Source: JAJEFO01 sp022819605
GTDB lineage: Bacteria > Pseudomonadota > Alphaproteobacteria > Rhodobacterales > Rhodobacteraceae
Reading direction: 5' to 3'
Assembly (NCBI GenBank): GCA_965221545.1
Contig: OZ244901.1
Location: forward strand, 4,092,001-4,156,000
Length of the DNA stretch: 64,000 nt
The translations under genes and the position numbers were made by a program. The first letter of the stretch is position 1. Each line of letters begins with the position of its first letter. Positions 17,546-27,439 of the stretch are shown piece after piece. The notes below the pieces were generated by a model, which saw only the letters and a list, made by a program, of their open reading frames with translations, was not told the DNA's origin and made no database searches.

Positions 17546-18865
17546 GCCGTCGTCCTCGCCTTCATTTCTTGCGTCACCCCGCTTGCCTGGGCGTACGCTG
17601 CACCCGACCTGCCAGCGCCCCTTTCCGAGGGCGACTTCATCGCGTTCGATGCCGAACAGGCAGCGCTTGGCCAGCTTCTATTCTATGACAAGATCCTGTC
17701 AGGCAACCAGAACATCTCCTGCGGCACATGCCACCACCACGATCACGCCTCCTCGGACGGCCTGAGCCTCGGGATCGGCGAAGGCGGGGACGGCCTCGGG
17801 CCGCTCCGCACCGCCGGAGAAGGCCGTGACCGCATCAGGCGGCGGATCGCCAGGAACTCTCTCGGGCTCTGGAACCTTGGCCACAAGGACATCGCGCTCC
17901 TGCTCCATGACGGCAGGCTGAGCCCGTCGCCCCTCTACGGGAACGGCTTCAACTCTCCCGCCGAGGAATGGCTGCCGAAGGGACTGGACACGCTGCTGGC
18001 CGCGCAGGCCCTGTTGCCGCTGGCCTCGGCCGCCGAAATGGCGGGCGATCCCGGCGAGAACGAGGTCGCCGGTGCCATCATCGACCGAATCGACAAGGGC
18101 TGGCCCATCCTTGCCAAGCGCGTGCGCACGATTCCGGAATACGGCGAGATGTTCGTCGCCGCCTTCGATCACGTCAAGCGCCCGGAGGACGTGAGCATCG
18201 TCGAGATCGCCAACGCGATCGCCGCCTTCATCGGCACGGAGTTCCGCAACCACGACAGTCCCTTCGACCGCCATCTTGCCGGGGACGCGACGGCACTCGA
18301 GCCCGCAGAGAGGCGCGGCATGGAGCTGTTCTTCGGCGAGGCGGGCTGTTCGGGCTGTCACTCGGGGCCGCTCCTGTCCGACCAGTCCTTCCACGCGCTT
18401 GGCCTGCCGGCCTTCGGCCCCGGTCGCAAGCGCATGTGGGATCCGATGCCGCGCGACGTTGGACGGATGGGCGAAAGCGACGCGTTGCAGGATGCCTACC
18501 GGTTCCGTACGCCGTTCCTGCGCAACGTCGCGTTGACGGCGCCCTACGGCCACAACGGCGCGATGCCGACGCTCGAGGACATGGTACGCCACCATCTCGA
18601 CCCGGCGGCAAGCCGCGCCAATTGGACACCGGCAATGGCGGCCCTGCCATCGGCGCCGTGGCTTGCGGACATCGATTTCGTGATCCAGACGGACGTCCTG
18701 GAAATGGCGCGCCAGGAGCGGGCGCTGGACATTTCGCTGCCGCCTCTCTCGAACGAGGACGTCGAGGAGCTCGTGGCCTTCCTGAATGCGCTCACCGGCG
18801 AAACCGCTGGCCAGCGACCGCTCGGGCGCCCTGAGCGCGTGCCGAGCGGCCTGCCCGTCGACTGA
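17465..18865 (+). CDS. MauG/CcpA-like dihaem cytochrome c peroxidase
   Basis: A periplasmic dihaem protein. The first haem site is CGTCHHH (about position 17722), the second CSGCH (about 18349). RNVALTAPYGHNGAMPTLED near the C terminus is the family's late conserved segment with an axial-ligand-type His. Such enzymes reduce peroxide or modify protein residues. The start is uncertain: the signal-peptide-like stretch VVLAFISCVTPLAWAYA (17550-17600) has no good ATG close upstream in frame. The first in-frame ATG, 17465, overlaps the divergent Sel1 gene by 80 bases. An ATG at 17529/17544 lies one frame off, so a single-base shift near 17545 may have removed the natural start. Confidence 0.8.
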   Translation: MPEPKQDQRRKHADPASTSCKHASRFHAVVLAFISCVTPLAWAYAAPDLPAPLSEGDFIAFDAEQAALGQLLFYDKILSGNQNISCGTCHHHDHASSDGLSLGIGEGGDGLGPLRTAGEGRDRIRRRIARNSLGLWNLGHKDIALLLHDGRLSPSPLYGNGFNSPAEEWLPKGLDTLLAAQALLPLASAAEMAGDPGENEVAGAIIDRIDKGWPILAKRVRTIPEYGEMFVAAFDHVKRPEDVSIVEIANAIAAFIGTEFRNHDSPFDRHLAGDATALEPAERRGMELFFGEAGCSGCHSGPLLSDQSFHALGLPAFGPGRKRMWDPMPRDVGRMGESDALQDAYRFRTPFLRNVALTAPYGHNGAMPTLEDMVRHHLDPAASRANWTPAMAALPSAPWLADIDFVIQTDVLEMARQERALDISLPPLSNEDVEELVAFLNALTGETAGQRPLGRPERVPSGLPVD

Positions 18866-19188
18866 ATGCCTGAACCCGGATCGCGAACCGATACTGTCGG
18901 GTTCCGAGCATTGCACGCATCGCAATAACGAAACCCGGCCAGAACCCTGCCCGAACCGGCAATGACGGAATTCCGGACATGGGGCGCGGGCCCGCTGTAC
19001 TGGAGGCCGACGGCCTTTGACGTCACGGGCGGGTCGCGCTAATTGAAGACCGCCCTTGGGGGGCTGCACCACAGGCAAGCAACGTGCTTGTCCGGGAAAG
19101 CATGCGGCCCGGGGCGATGCCTGCCGCCTTGCGGCGGCGGAAACTGCAAGCGGCCGCGACGGGCCATGAGAATGCGTGGGGAAGTCCA
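18866..19188. other. Non-coding gap
   Basis: About 320 bases between the peroxidase and the ligase. No gene, tRNA or clear terminator is seen. Confidence 0.5.
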
Positions 19189-20367
19189 GTGAGCGAACCT
19201 GACACCGAAGCCATGACCCTTCATCCCGACGACGACGAATTCGCGATCACGCTCGGAATTGAGGAGGAGTTCTTCCTTGTCGATCCCAGGACCCGCGACC
19301 TGATCGTCGACCCGGATGTCGGGATATTCGAGGCCAGCGAGAAAGCCAGCGGCGCCCACAAGATCGTCCGCGAGTTCCTGCGCGCCCAGATTGAATCCAA
19401 CACGCGCGTCTGCAATTCCGTTGCCTTGCTGCGGCAGGCCCTGCGCGAAACCCGCGGCACGATCATCGAGGCGGCAGAACGGCACGGCGCGGCGCTCCTC
19501 GCCGCTTCCACGCATCCCTTTGCGTCGCAGACAGAACAGATGACAACGCCAAGGAAGCGCTACGAGACCTTCGCGAGCAGGTTCCAGGAAAACGTGCGCC
19601 AGTTCCTGATCGGGGGCATGCATATTCACGCGGGGTTCGGGAATGCGGATTCCCGGATCCGGATCATGACTGTGCTCCGCAACTACCTGCCGCTGCTGCA
19701 TGCCCTGTCGACTTCCTCGCCCTTCAGCCAGGGCCGGATGACCGGGTTCAAGTCCTGGCGGCTGACCTTGATGGGCGGCCTGCCTCGTACCGGAATACCC
19801 GGGCCGCTGCACTCCTGGGACGAATACGACGATCTGCTCGGCGAGTATCAGCGCATGAAGTTCATCGAGGACGGCAGCGAATTTTGGTGGGACATTCGTC
19901 CTTCGCACGCCTTTCCGACCATCGAGCTTCGGATATGCGACGTCTGCACCCGCATCGAGGACGCGGTCTGCATCGCGGCCTTGTACGCCTCGCTCATCCG
20001 GATGCTCATACGCCTGGACAAGGAGGGCAAGCTGCCGCTCGAGGACCATACCGAGATCATTTCCGAAAACCGCTGGGTCGCGCAGCGCTACGGCGTGCTG
20101 GCGAATTTCGGCGACTCTCGCCGCCTGAGCGGTCGCACGGACATCGAGGACCTGGTTACCGAGCTTCTCGACGACGTGGCGGAAGACGCGCAGGCGCTTC
20201 GTTGCGAGGTGGAAATACGTCGCGCGCTCGACATCGTGCGCGAGGGCACGTCCGCCGACCGGCAGGTGGATCTCTTCCGCCTGCGACGCGTCGAGGGAGA
20301 CAGCGACGCGGAGGCGCTCCGCAAGGTCGTTGACCAGGGCATCGCCGACACGCGCGAAGGCATCTGA
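19189..20367 (+). CDS. Carboxylate-amine ligase, YbdK/GCS2 family
   Basis: About 392 residues of the glutamate-cysteine ligase type 2 fold. TLGIEEEFFLVDP near residue 20 carries the metal/ATP-binding glutamates, GGMHIHAGFG near residue 142 is the conserved HxH-type element, and PTIELRICDVCTRIEDAV near residue 242 is the C-terminal signature. Family members have weak gamma-glutamylcysteine synthetase activity or unknown amide-forming roles. A GTG start at 19189 is chosen because GGGGAAG lies just upstream. It is monocistronic, with no glutathione gene nearby. Confidence 0.85.
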   Translation: MSEPDTEAMTLHPDDDEFAITLGIEEEFFLVDPRTRDLIVDPDVGIFEASEKASGAHKIVREFLRAQIESNTRVCNSVALLRQALRETRGTIIEAAERHGAALLAASTHPFASQTEQMTTPRKRYETFASRFQENVRQFLIGGMHIHAGFGNADSRIRIMTVLRNYLPLLHALSTSSPFSQGRMTGFKSWRLTLMGGLPRTGIPGPLHSWDEYDDLLGEYQRMKFIEDGSEFWWDIRPSHAFPTIELRICDVCTRIEDAVCIAALYASLIRMLIRLDKEGKLPLEDHTEIISENRWVAQRYGVLANFGDSRRLSGRTDIEDLVTELLDDVAEDAQALRCEVEIRRALDIVREGTSADRQVDLFRLRRVEGDSDAEALRKVVDQGIADTREGI

Positions 20368-20823
20368 ACCCGGAATTGCCGGGCGTTCGCGGCCGCCCTC
20401 CGCATGGAAACTTCACGGCCGGCGCCTGGCCCAAGAACTCCGCACGCGTGGCCTCATGCCTGTCGCAAGGCTCTCGGCGACTGCGCCTCGCGGGGAATTC
20501 GTCGCGGCTTGCACCTCGAGCGGAATAATCGCGCGCTGAACGCGTCGCACGGCTTCTCCGGTCAGTTGACAGGTCGTCGCCGGACCTTCCTTGCGGCGTC
20601 GGCAAATTTCCGCACGGTGACAGGTGCTCGGGATAACACCGGGCCAGGCAACTTGATTTGACATTGCCTCCCCGGCCTGGCTGGCAAAAAACCTGCCCTT
20701 GGGAAATCTGCCGACGTGAGACGCCGAACCTAGCCGACGCCGTTCAGCGCGGACCGCCCTCGTCCTCGGCATGGCACGGGCAGCGGCGGCTCGCCCGCAC
20801 CTGCTTCACGGCGCGGGGCTTGC
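20368..20823. other. Non-coding gap between convergent genes
   Basis: About 455 bases between convergent ligase and ccr genes. Frames here look like chance GC-rich reading frames. No tRNA or repeat is seen, and no strong hairpin with T-run was found. Confidence 0.5.
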
Positions 20824-22113
20824 CTATCCCTGCTTGCCCGCTTCCCGCACGTCCTCGAGCGTGCGCAGCCCTGTATGCGGCGCCTGGACCAGGACGGCCA
20901 TGTTGCCCGGCTTGTGCTCGTTCCTGCGCATCTTCACGTGCGCGGCCGGGATGTCGCTCCACGGGAAGACTTCAGACATGCACGGGTCGAGGCGGCGGTC
21001 GACCATCAGCTTGTTGGCGGCCGCGGCCTGCTGCAGGTGGGCAAAATGGCTCCCCTGGATGCGCTTCTGGTGCATCCAGACGTATCGCGCGTCCATCGTC
21101 AGGTTGTAGCCCGTGGTGCCCGCGCAGATGACGACCATGCCGCCCTTCTTGACCACGAAGGTCGAGACCGGGAACGTGGCTTCGCCCGGGTGCTCGAAGA
21201 CGATGTCGACATTGACGCCCTTGCCGGTGATGTCCCAGATGGCCTTGCCGAACCGGCGGACCTCCTTGAACCACTCTCCGTATTCCGGCGAGTTCACGAC
21301 CGGCAGCTGCCCCCAGCAGTCGAATTCCTTGCGGTTGATCACGCCCTTCGCGCCAAGGCTCATGACGAAATCGCGCTTGTCCTCGTCGCTGATCACGCCG
21401 ATCGCGTTGCCTCCCGCGGTGTTGACGAGCTGGATCGCGTAGGATCCGAGACCTCCGCTGGCACCCCATACCAGCGCGTTCTGCCCGGGCTTCAGCTCGT
21501 GCGGGTGATGGCCGAAGAGCATCCTGTAGGCCGTGGCCAGCGTTAGCGTGTAGCACGCGCTCTCTTCCCAGGTCAGGTGCTTCGGACGCGGCATCAGCTG
21601 CTGCGCCTGGACTGTCGTGAACTGGGCGAACGAACCGTCCGGAGTCTCGTATCCCCAGATCCGCTGGCTCGGGGAATACATCGGGTCGCCGCCGTTGCAG
21701 TGCTCGTCGTCACCGTCGTCCTGGTTGCAGTGGATGACGACTTCGTCACCGACCTTCCAGTTCCTGACGCGGTCCCCGACGGCCCAGACGATGCCCGACG
21801 CGTCGGAACCGGCAATGTGGTAGTCGGCGCCGTGAACGTCGAAGGGGCTGATCGGAACGCCGAGGCCGGCCCAGACGCCGTTGTAGTTGACGCCGGCGGC
21901 CATCACGAGAACGACGACTTCGTTGCTGCCGGGCTTGCGGACATCGACCGTTTCCAGCTGGAACGACTGGTCTGGTTCGCCATGCCGCTCGCGGCGTATC
22001 GCCCATGCATGCATCTTGGCGGGCACGTGGCCCAAGGGGGGAATCTCTCCCAGATCGTAGAGATCCTTGACCGTTCCTGATGCCGTATCTGCCTTCATCT
22101 TGTCCAAAGCCAT
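20824..22113 (-). CDS. ccrA: Crotonyl-CoA carboxylase/reductase
   Basis: A 429-residue medium-chain reductase. Ccr reductively carboxylates crotonyl-CoA to (2S)-ethylmalonyl-CoA with NADPH and CO2, the committing step of the ethylmalonyl-CoA pathway for acetyl-CoA assimilation. Ccr features: MALDKMK start, LYDLGEIPPLGHVPAKMHAW, the Ccr-specific DGDDEHCNGGDPMYSPSQRIWGY-type insertion (about 140-160), the nucleotide-binding VWGASGGLGSYA near residue 217 and the H-rich FAHLQQAAAANKL C-terminal stretch. GGAAGGAG precedes the ATG at 22113. It is divergent from ethylmalonyl-CoA mutase, as in Rhodobacter. Confidence 0.93.
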   Translation of the reverse strand: MALDKMKADTASGTVKDLYDLGEIPPLGHVPAKMHAWAIRRERHGEPDQSFQLETVDVRKPGSNEVVVLVMAAGVNYNGVWAGLGVPISPFDVHGADYHIAGSDASGIVWAVGDRVRNWKVGDEVVIHCNQDDGDDEHCNGGDPMYSPSQRIWGYETPDGSFAQFTTVQAQQLMPRPKHLTWEESACYTLTLATAYRMLFGHHPHELKPGQNALVWGASGGLGSYAIQLVNTAGGNAIGVISDEDKRDFVMSLGAKGVINRKEFDCWGQLPVVNSPEYGEWFKEVRRFGKAIWDITGKGVNVDIVFEHPGEATFPVSTFVVKKGGMVVICAGTTGYNLTMDARYVWMHQKRIQGSHFAHLQQAAAANKLMVDRRLDPCMSEVFPWSDIPAAHVKMRRNEHKPGNMAVLVQAPHTGLRTLEDVREAGKQG

Positions 22114-22417
22114 CCCGACTTGCTCCTTCCACGTGACGCCGCAATGCAGAACCACAACTCAAACCTTAAGTCAATCGCTCCTTTGCGCAACATTTACTAA
22201 GCCAACATCTCCAAATTGAAACTTTATTACCCAAATTCACGCCACAGAATCAGATTCGGGACAATCTCATGTCCTGAAGCCGTTGCCCGGCGGTTGGTGC
22301 CAGACCCTGAATTCCGCCGCCACGCCCGGTACACGCTGCAACGCGGCGTATTGACAGCGGCATTATATTACGGTTTATATGCAGATGCCGCAACTTTGTT
22401 GCTCTATGGGGGCAACC
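22114..22417. promoter_or_regulatory. Divergent ccr/ecm promoter region
   Basis: About 300 bases, clearly AT-richer than the flanking genes, between two divergent pathway genes. A palindromic TTGCGCAA sits at 22183-22190 inside TTTGCGCAAC. In Rhodobacteria, regulators of the RamB/PccR (short-chain acyl-CoA) type recognise TTTGC-based sites (family knowledge). Assignment to such a regulator is speculative. Confidence 0.4.
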
Positions 22418-24376
22418 ATGACCGCAGACAGACCTTGGCTCTTCAGGACATATGCCGGGCATTCGACGGCCCAGGCCTCGAACGCGCTCTTCCGCGAAAA
22501 CCTCTCAAGGGGCCAGACAGGCCTTTCGGTCGCCTTCGACCTGCCGACGCAGACGGGCTATGACAGCGACCACGAACTGGCGCAGGGAGAGGTGGGCAAA
22601 GTGGGCGTGCCGATCTCGCACCTAGGCGACATGCGGCTTCTCTTCGACGGAATCCCGCTGGAAGAGATGAACACGTCGATGACGATCAACGCCACGGCGC
22701 CGTGGCTTCTCGCGCTCTACATCGCCGTCGCCGAGGAGCAGGGCGCGGACACCGCGAGGCTCAAGGGCACGGTCCAGAACGACATCATCAAGGAATACCT
22801 TTCCCGCGGCACCTACATCTGTCCGCCCGCATCCAGCCTTCGCATGGTCACCGACGTCGCGGCCTACACGGGCAGGCACATGCCCGGATGGAACCCGGTG
22901 AACGTCTGTTCCTACCATCTGCAGGAAGCCGGCGCGACGCCCGAACTGGAACTTGCCTACGCGCTGGCCACCGCGCAGGCCGTGCTCGACAACCTCAGGG
23001 CCAAGGTGCCGGCGGAAGACTTCCCCGCCATGGTCGGGCGCATCTCGTTCTTCGTGAATGCCGGCATCCGCTTCGTGACCGAGATGTGCAAGATGCGCGC
23101 CTTCTCTGAACTTTGGGACGAGATCTGCCGCGAACGCTACAGGGTCGAGGATCCGAAGTACCGGCGCTTCCGCTACGGCGTCCAGGTCAACTCGCTCGGC
23201 CTGACGGAACAGCAGCCCGAGAACAACGTCTATCGCATCCTGCTGGAAATGCTCGCGGTCACGTTGTCGCGGAACGCCCGCGCCCGCGCGGTGCAGTTGC
23301 CTGCCTGGAACGAGGCGCTCGGACTGCCGCGTCCCTGGGACCAGCAGTGGTCGCTCCGCATGCAGCAGATCCTCGCCTACGAGACGGACCTGCTGGAGTT
23401 CGGCGATCTGTTCGACGGCAACCCCGTCGTCGAGGCGAAGGTCGGGGCACTGAAGGACTGCGCCCGTAACAAGCTTGCCCACATCGATGCCGCGGGCGGC
23501 GCCGTCGAGGCCATAGAGTACATGAAGTCCCGACTGGTGATTTCGAACTCTGAGCGGATTGCCAGGGTCGAGTCCGGCGAGACCGTCGTCGTTGGCGTCA
23601 ACAGGTACGAAGAAGGCGAAGAGTCGCCCCTGCCGTCCGGAGCCGAAGCCATAACCGTGATCGACCGGAGCGCCGAGGCGGAGCAGACGGCGCGTCTCGA
23701 AGCCTGGCGCAGGGATCGCGACGACGACACCGTGACGGAAGCGCTCGAGGAACTGCGCGCCGCGTGCGCGTCGGACAGGAACGTCATGCCCGCCTCCATC
23801 AAGGCCGCCAAGGCGGGCGCCACAACGGGTGAGTGGGGAGATGTCGTCCGCGCGGCCTTCGGCCAGTACCGCGCCCCGACCGGAGTCTCGATTTCGCCAT
23901 CCAACCGAACCGAAGGCCTCGACGAAATTAGGGCGGCCGTCGATGCGGTGTCCGCAAGGCTCGGCGAGCGCCTGAAGTTCCTGGTGGGCAAGCCCGGCCT
24001 CGACGGCCATTCAAACGGGGCCGAGCAGATCGCCGTCCGCGCCCGGGACGTCGGCATGAACATAACCTATGAAGGCATCCGCCTCACCCCCTCGGAAATC
24101 GTTGCCGCCGCAAAGGAGTCCGGTGCCCATGTCATCGGCCTGTCGATCCTGTCCGGTTCTCACCTGCAGCTGATCAAGGAGACCCTCGTGGAATTGCGAT
24201 GCGCCGGTCTCGACCACGTGCCCGTGGTCGTGGGCGGCATCATTCCCGACGGCGACGCGGCGCAGCTTCGCGCCATGGGCGTCGCGCGGGTCTACACGCC
24301 ACGTGATTTCGAGCTGAACCGGATCATGCTCGACATCGTGGAGCTTGCAGACCGGCAGGCGGTCGCGGCCGAATAG
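22418..24376 (+). CDS. ecm: Ethylmalonyl-CoA mutase
   Basis: About 652 residues of a B12-dependent acyl-CoA mutase. It converts (2R)-ethylmalonyl-CoA to methylsuccinyl-CoA. The substrate barrel opens with WLFRTYAGHSTAQASNALF, typical of Ecm, where methylmalonyl-CoA mutases carry different residues; SVAFDLPTQTGYDSDH follows. The C-terminal cobalamin domain has the D-x-H-x-x-G motif in GKPGLDGHSNG (about residue 527) and GLSILSGSH. The ATG at 22418 is preferred, since the preceding residues (to 22379) are not family-like. It is divergent from ccrA, which makes its substrate precursor. Confidence 0.93.
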   Translation: MTADRPWLFRTYAGHSTAQASNALFRENLSRGQTGLSVAFDLPTQTGYDSDHELAQGEVGKVGVPISHLGDMRLLFDGIPLEEMNTSMTINATAPWLLALYIAVAEEQGADTARLKGTVQNDIIKEYLSRGTYICPPASSLRMVTDVAAYTGRHMPGWNPVNVCSYHLQEAGATPELELAYALATAQAVLDNLRAKVPAEDFPAMVGRISFFVNAGIRFVTEMCKMRAFSELWDEICRERYRVEDPKYRRFRYGVQVNSLGLTEQQPENNVYRILLEMLAVTLSRNARARAVQLPAWNEALGLPRPWDQQWSLRMQQILAYETDLLEFGDLFDGNPVVEAKVGALKDCARNKLAHIDAAGGAVEAIEYMKSRLVISNSERIARVESGETVVVGVNRYEEGEESPLPSGAEAITVIDRSAEAEQTARLEAWRRDRDDDTVTEALEELRAACASDRNVMPASIKAAKAGATTGEWGDVVRAAFGQYRAPTGVSISPSNRTEGLDEIRAAVDAVSARLGERLKFLVGKPGLDGHSNGAEQIAVRARDVGMNITYEGIRLTPSEIVAAAKESGAHVIGLSILSGSHLQLIKETLVELRCAGLDHVPVVVGGIIPDGDAAQLRAMGVARVYTPRDFELNRIMLDIVELADRQAVAAE

Positions 24377-24562
24377 GCGAATCCTCACTGCACCCTGGCG
24401 GTCGGCGATCCCTGACGAAACCGGCCCGCAATGTCCCGGGCAAGTGCCACGTGTCCGACATGGCCCGCCAAATCCGGCAGAATCCGTCCGTGAGGGCAAT
24501 TGCACACGGTCGCGAATCGACGGAACCTGTCGTCGCGACAGCATCAGACAGGAGCCCGCGAC

Positions 24563-25270
24563 ATGACTATCCATATCGGCGCCAAGCCCGGAGACATTGC
24601 CGAGACCGTTCTTCTGCCAGGCGATCCCCTGCGTGCCAAGTGGGCGGCGGAAAAGTTTCTCGATGACCCGAAACTGGTCAACGACGTGCGCGGCATGCTG
24701 GGTTACACAGGCACATGGAACGGGAATCCCGTCACGATCCACGGATCGGGCATGGGCATGCCGTCCTTGTCGATCTACACCAACGAGCTCATCCGCGACT
24801 ACGGCGCCAGGACACTGATCCGCATCGGGTCCTGCGGCAGCATGCAGGCGCATGTGAAGCTCCGCGACATCGTCATCGCGATGACCGCGTCCTCGATGGA
24901 GACGCCGTCTAGGGGGATGTTTCGCGAGCTGAATTTCGCGCCCTGTGCCGACTGGACGCTTCTCCGGGCAGCCGTTCAGGCCGCCAAAAATACAGGGGTG
25001 CCTACACACGTCGGCGGCATCTATTCGTCAAACACATTCTACGATGAACGTCCCGACCTCAACGAGCAGATGACCCGCCACGGCATTCTGGCCGTCGAGA
25101 TGGAGGCGGCAGAACTTTACACCGTCGCTGCGCGTCACGGGGCGCGTGCGCTCGCGGTCCTGACAGTCTCGGATCACCTGCAAACCGGCGAGGCACTGGA
25201 CTCCGAAAGCCGTGAAAGGTCCTTTGCCGACATGGTCCAAATCGCGCTTGAAGCGGCGTCTAACGCTTGA
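24563..25270 (+). CDS. deoD: Purine-nucleoside phosphorylase, DeoD type
   Basis: A 235-residue PNP-UDP family enzyme that cleaves purine (deoxy)ribonucleosides with phosphate. TVLLPGDPLRAKWAAE near residue 20 binds phosphate, RIGSCGSMQ near residue 87 continues the phosphate site, and VEMEAAELYTVAA near 177 and TVSDH near 201 are the ribose/base-binding and catalytic Asp signatures of hexameric DeoD. CAGGAG lies ten bases before the ATG at 24563. It is the last ordinary housekeeping gene before the accessory region. Confidence 0.93.
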   Translation: MTIHIGAKPGDIAETVLLPGDPLRAKWAAEKFLDDPKLVNDVRGMLGYTGTWNGNPVTIHGSGMGMPSLSIYTNELIRDYGARTLIRIGSCGSMQAHVKLRDIVIAMTASSMETPSRGMFRELNFAPCADWTLLRAAVQAAKNTGVPTHVGGIYSSNTFYDERPDLNEQMTRHGILAVEMEAAELYTVAARHGARALAVLTVSDHLQTGEALDSESRERSFADMVQIALEAASNA

Positions 25271-25465
25271 CAGAGAAATTGGGGATAGAAGTCCAGTCCA
25301 TCCAGAAAGAAGATTGTCTACCGATTCTGGGGAGAAGATCGGAGTCAATTTGCTTGGAGTATTTGTCCAGCGAACGCCACGCCCATCACCCAACCACTCG
25401 CAATACGGTGTCCCGATCTGTCGCTGACGGCTAGCCGGTACCATCGCATATCGGAAACCACCCGG

Positions 25466-25620
25466 ATGATCTGGACACGGATGACGCTACGGGAGTATCT
25501 GGCATCGCTCGATGGCGAACCGACACCGACCAATCCTCGACTCAAGCCGAAGGGTTTATTGCCCACCGATCCCGCGTCGGCGTGGACCACCCACGGCCGC
25601 CACAAGGTCATGTTCGGTTA
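25466..25620 (+). mobile_element. Transposase fragment (IS1182-like)
   Basis: About 50 residues (REYLASLDGEP...LLPTDPASAW followed by TTHGRHKVMFGY) resemble the middle of IS1182/IS5-superfamily transposases, around the TDPxAxWT signature. The frame loses similarity after FGYQ, and no terminal repeats or full transposase are present. The surrounding 25271-25896 gap has no other recognisable gene. It marks the left edge of the accessory region. Confidence 0.5.
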
Positions 25621-25896
25621 CCAAGCCCTCGTAATTTTAGGTCAATTCACTACACGATTGTCGGGGCCTGCTTCAACATGCCTGCCTGGCCATCTAGGCA
25701 CGCTACCCTTTTGGCCGGCTATCCATCCTCGCGTATGGCGGCAACGCTTGTTTCTGGCCTTCGCCATAGCTCGAATGAGTGGTCAGTCGATCGCCAGGAT
25801 GATACTTAACTCTCTCCCGTCAGGCGGGTTTCGTTTGGAGAGCCGGAGGGCGCTTAGCTGTAATACTTCCGCCGAGAGAATTGGAGCGCGGACAGT

Positions 25897-27368
25897 GTGA
25901 GCACATTCTACGATCAGCCGATCCTAAATTCGCCCTACCAGGAGCCGACCCGCCACCATGCCCTCGACGGAAGCGGGCTGCCGACGGACAAGCCCCCCAT
26001 CGAGGGTCGGCGCTCTTCGGCGCTGCTCTCACCTATTCCGAAATCCAAGAAGCAACGGAGCAGCAAGGAGGACGACACTCAGCTGGACCTCGGCCTGCAT
26101 GCCGGCGACGGGATCTCCGACGATAGCCAGCAATACGCCACGACGACCCTGATCAATGAGATCCGCGCTCAGGTCTCCCAATGGCGGCGACTGCCCAATC
26201 CCAATGACTGGCAGGTATCTCCCACGACCCGGAAATTGTTGGAATACTGGCGCAGCCACAAATTTCAGACCATTCGCCCGTTTTTCTGCCAGGTTGAGGC
26301 GGTGGAGACCCTGATCTGGCTGACCGAGGTAGCCGACCAGAAAATGGGGATTTACAAGCGCTTCTGGGATCAAATCAAGAGCGCCAACAAAGAGGCCAAC
26401 CCGGAGTTCACCCGTCTGGCCCTGAAGATGGCGACCGGTGCGGGAAAAACCACGGTCATGGCGATGATCATGGCGTGGCAGACCATCAACGCCGTCCGCA
26501 ACCCCGGCAGCGACAGGTTCACCCGAGGGTTTTTGATCGTTACGTCGGGCATCACCATCAAGGACCGGCTAAGGGAACTGTAGCCCCACGACCCCAACAG
26601 CTACTACAAGATGCGCGAGATCGTCCCAGCCGACATGATGCGGGAGATGCAGTGAGCGGAAATCGTCATCACGAATTGTCATGCCTTCCAGCCCCGCAAG
26701 ATTCTGCAGACGGGCAAGGTGGGCAAATCCATTCTTCAGGGCTAGGGCAACGCGATAAGGACCGTCAAGACTGACGGGCAGATGGTCCAGCGGGTCGCCA
26801 GCGGGCTGATGAACTTCCGGCACATCATGGTGCTCAACGACGAGGCGCACCACTGTTACCGGGAGAAGCCGGGCGACATGGGCGTCGATGCCCCAAAAAG
26901 GAGACAAAAGGAAGAAAGCCAAAAAGGAGAACGAGGCGGCGCGTCTATGGATTAACGGCATCGAAGCATTCAAGCGGAAGTTGAGTGTCCGCAATGTTGT
27001 CGACCTTGCGGCAACCCCGTTCTTTTTGCGGAGTTCAGGCTATGCCGAGGGCACCTTGTTTCCGTGGACCGTTAGCGACTTCTCGCTTCTGGACGCCATC
27101 GAGTGCGGCATCGTCAAACTGCCGCGCGTGCCTGTGGCGGACAACATCCTAGGCGAAGAAGTCCCGGTGTTCCGCAATCTCTGGGATCACATCGCCAGGG
27201 AAATGTCCAAAAAAAGGTCGGGCCAAGGGGAGCAGCGATGTAGATCCCCGGGACCTGCCACAGATACTGATGATGGCGCTGCATGCCCTCTACAATCACT
27301 ATGAGGAAACATCGGCGGCGTGGGAGAAGCTGGGCCTGGAGACGCCGCCGGTGTTCATCGGGGTGTGA
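25897..27368 (+). pseudogene. Broken restriction helicase, BPTD_3080 type
   Basis: The start matches large DEAD/DEAH restriction-endonuclease-like proteins (BPTD_3080 family): FYDQPILNSPYQEP, LPNPNDWQVSPTTRKLLEYW, RPFFCQVEAVETLIWLTE and Walker A MATGAGKTTVMAM near residue 178. The frame is interrupted by TAG at 26581, TGA at 26653 and TAG at 26743. It then shifts by one base near 26890 and again near 27235, after which ILMMALHALYNHYEET reads to a stop at 27366. NDEAHHCYRE (about 26835) is the DEAH box. The helicase C-terminal half and nuclease are absent, and no methylase gene is adjacent. It is dead and truncated. Confidence 0.85.
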
Positions 27369-27439
27369 GTCTGAGTGGTCGGCGTCTTACCTTTTCTTAT
27401 ACAACCAGCCGATAATCTTGCCGACATAGGAAACACGTC

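Noticed and set aside
22183..22190. TTGCGCAA as a firm PccR/RamB operator
   Set aside because: A single 8-base palindrome in an AT-rich gap is too weak to assign; kept as a note.
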